A stretch of DNA of 60,000 nucleotides, from positions 12,075,118 to 12,135,117 of the forward strand of contig NC_087078.1 in the NCBI RefSeq assembly GCF_026151205.1, in the 5' to 3' direction. Under the pieces are notes generated by a model, which saw only the letters and a program-made list of their open reading frames with translations, was not told the DNA's origin and did not search any database. The stretch is from Bolinopsis microptera. Taxonomy: Eukaryota; Ctenophora; Tentaculata; Lobata; Bolinopsidae. The translations under genes and the position numbers were made by a program. Within the stretch, counting starts at the first letter, position 1, and the number at the start of each line of letters is the position of its first letter. Below are positions 58,367-60,000 of the stretch, one piece after another.

Positions 58367-59192
58367 TGTTCCGCCCGCGAGTCTCCGGTGATATGTATAT
58401 ATATCAAAGTTATTATAACACACTACATATAATACACATCAGCACTATAATAATCCCCCTATTATTGATATTCATCGTCACTGACATTACATTCATTATT
58501 CTCACGGCCCAGGAATGCAGTGCCAGTATGGATCTCTTATCTCCAGCCCCTATATACGACACAGCCCTTTATGATTGGCTTACATTGAACACGTGACGTG
58601 TTACCATGGTTACAACAATTAGTGGCGACCTTTTCTAGAGTTGACTTTTATACAAGCTCCATTGTTTATTTATAAGATTATATATTAACTGTAAAACGCC
58701 CGCTGGTGGATATAATCCACATCACCTCGACCCGCGGGCGGAAAAATCGTATAGCACTCGGGCCCGATGGGCCCTCCGTGCTATACGAAAATATGTCCTC
58801 CTCGGGCTAGCGCCCTCGGGGACATATGAAATATTGCACGCGCGTGCGCGTGCAATATTTTGTTCCGCCCGCGAGCCTCCGGTGATATGTATATATATAC
58901 ATATCACCGGAGACTCGCGGGCGGAACAAAATATTGCACGCGCACGCGCGTGCAATATTTCATATGTCCCCGAGGGCGCTAGCCCGAGGAGGACATATTT
59001 TCGTATAGCACGGAGGGCCCATCGGGCCCGAGTGCTATACGATTTTTCCGCCCGCAGGTCGAGGTGATGTGGATTATATCCACCAGCGGGCGTATTACAG
59101 TTAATATATAATTTTATAAATAAACAATGGAGCTTGTATAAAAGTCAACTCTAGAAAAGGTCACCACTAATTGTTGTAACCATGGTAACACG

Positions 59193-59381
59193 TCATTTGT
59201 TCAATGTAAGCCAATCATAAAGGGGTGTGTCGTATATAGGGGCTGGAGATGCACTGCATTCCTGGGCCGTGGGAATAATGAATGTAATGTCAGTGACGAT
59301 GAATATCAATAATATAGGGTGACCGATTATAGTGCTGATGTCTATTATGTAGTGTGTTATAATAACTTTGATATAAATCAA
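59193..59381 (-). CDS. small hydrophobic ORF in foldback copy C, doubtful
   Basis: Identical in translation to the frame at 57914-58102, as expected from the recent inverted duplication of copies A and C. Confidence 0.2.
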   Translation of the reverse strand: MIYIKVIITHYIIDISTIIGHPILLIFIVTDITFIIPTAQECSASPAPIYDTPLYDWLTLNK

Positions 59382-59646
59382 AGTATCATGTCATCTGCTC
59401 ACGAGCTGCATGATCCTACCGGACACAAAAATAAAATGTATATATAGTCAGTGTAATAAGGAATTTCACAAGGAGACGATACAGAAACTGAAAATATTTT
59501 AGAGAACTCCGGGCTATATTGCTACTGGTCAAATTAAATGTCACTTGTTAACGGGCTATATCATGAGCGGGCTGTAAAGATATCGGGCCCTTTTACAGCG
59601 GGCTGGTGAGAGCCCGCTATGCGAAAAAGCGCACGCTGGTGGATAT

Positions 59647-60000
59647 ATATCTAAAACAATTTGCTGTACACAGTACACACATTCATTGAGGCCGAGGCCG
59701 TTAGCTCTAAATTTTGAAATGGCTGTCATGTTGCGTTCCTTTGTAAAAACAGCAACAGTCACAACAGTATATATTTTTAGTAAAAATGCTACTCTACAAT
59801 AACATTAACTGTACAGTGTACCTGCTGGTTGGTGGACTTACAGTCTGCTATTCATGTACAAACACCACTCCTGAATCCTGATGCTAGAGTACTCTGCTCT
59901 TCACTCAAGTTGCAAAGCTGCAATAAACATATTGCAACGAACATTTCTCTCTGAAAATTGTATTAGTACCTGTTCGATCAGTTAAGGTGACGATTGCCTC
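59647..60000. other. no gene recognised
   Basis: AT-rich sequence to the window end, presumably still RasGAP intron. No exon seen. Confidence 0.4.

Larger units (their letters stand above)
57419..59646. mobile_element. complex inverted-repeat (foldback) DNA element
   Basis: Four related segments: a 230-bp outer piece (57419-57650), a long copy A in plus orientation (about 57650-58398), a 5'-truncated and more diverged copy B in plus orientation (58399-58894), and copy C in minus orientation (58895-59646). The perfect dyad axis is at 58894/58895. A and C are near-identical; B differs at several sites. Outer ends read ATATCCACCAGCGTGCGCTT. Each copy carries a cluster of short hairpins. No transposase is visible, so it is non-autonomous. 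The class is unclear. Confidence 0.8.

Overview
The window is animal nuclear DNA. It is AT-rich, carries spliced genes with GT-AG introns, and is full of eukaryotic transposable elements (a PHD-finger LINE, a CR1/L2-like LINE remnant, a Penelope-like element, hAT-, piggyBac- and TA-type DNA elements) and tandem repeats. A SynGAP/DAB2IP-type RasGAP gene points to a metazoan. The element mix and the pentraxin-like/coiled-coil gene suggest a marine invertebrate, perhaps a cnidarian; that last step is inference.

Layout. 1-6000: repeat-rich, with a (GA)n tract, a non-autonomous hAT-like element with an 8-bp target duplication, a broken CR1-like LINE on the minus strand, and a LINE 3' fragment on the plus strand. 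6568-11452: an apparently intact two-ORF non-LTR retrotransposon on the minus strand. 14239-56861: the first 14 coding exons (489 codons, all junction phases agreeing) of one plus-strand gene for a RasGAP of the SynGAP/DAB2IP/RASAL2 family. Its order is split PH, C2, then the start of the RasGAP domain with the arginine finger; the rest lies beyond the window or was not found. Its introns host minus-strand genes: a small secreted coiled-coil/Cys-rich protein (22888-23457), a pentraxin-like/coiled-coil secreted protein (38129-39262) with a partial copy of its 5' end (about 44488-45166), and a four-exon gene for a 149-residue signal-anchor protein (42301-44171). They also host a Penelope-like element (31538-33952), a piggyBac-like element inserted into one copy of a local duplication, TA-flanked MITEs, and a roughly 7.6-kb 22-bp satellite interrupted by an hAT-like element. 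57419-59646: a complex inverted-repeat element.

The most unusual pattern is that three separate tandem arrays (29590-29965, 42811-43690, 47682-56422), in two genes on opposite strands, each begin in the last bases of an exon. Their repeat units carry that exon's 5' splice site, so each true donor is followed by a few to hundreds of near-identical decoy donors. In each case, use of the next copy would meet a stop codon within three codons. I read this as local tandem duplication seeded at exon/donor junctions, which expands introns.

Exon models here were built by eye from splice signals, phase continuity and family resemblance; no alignment or transcript evidence was available.
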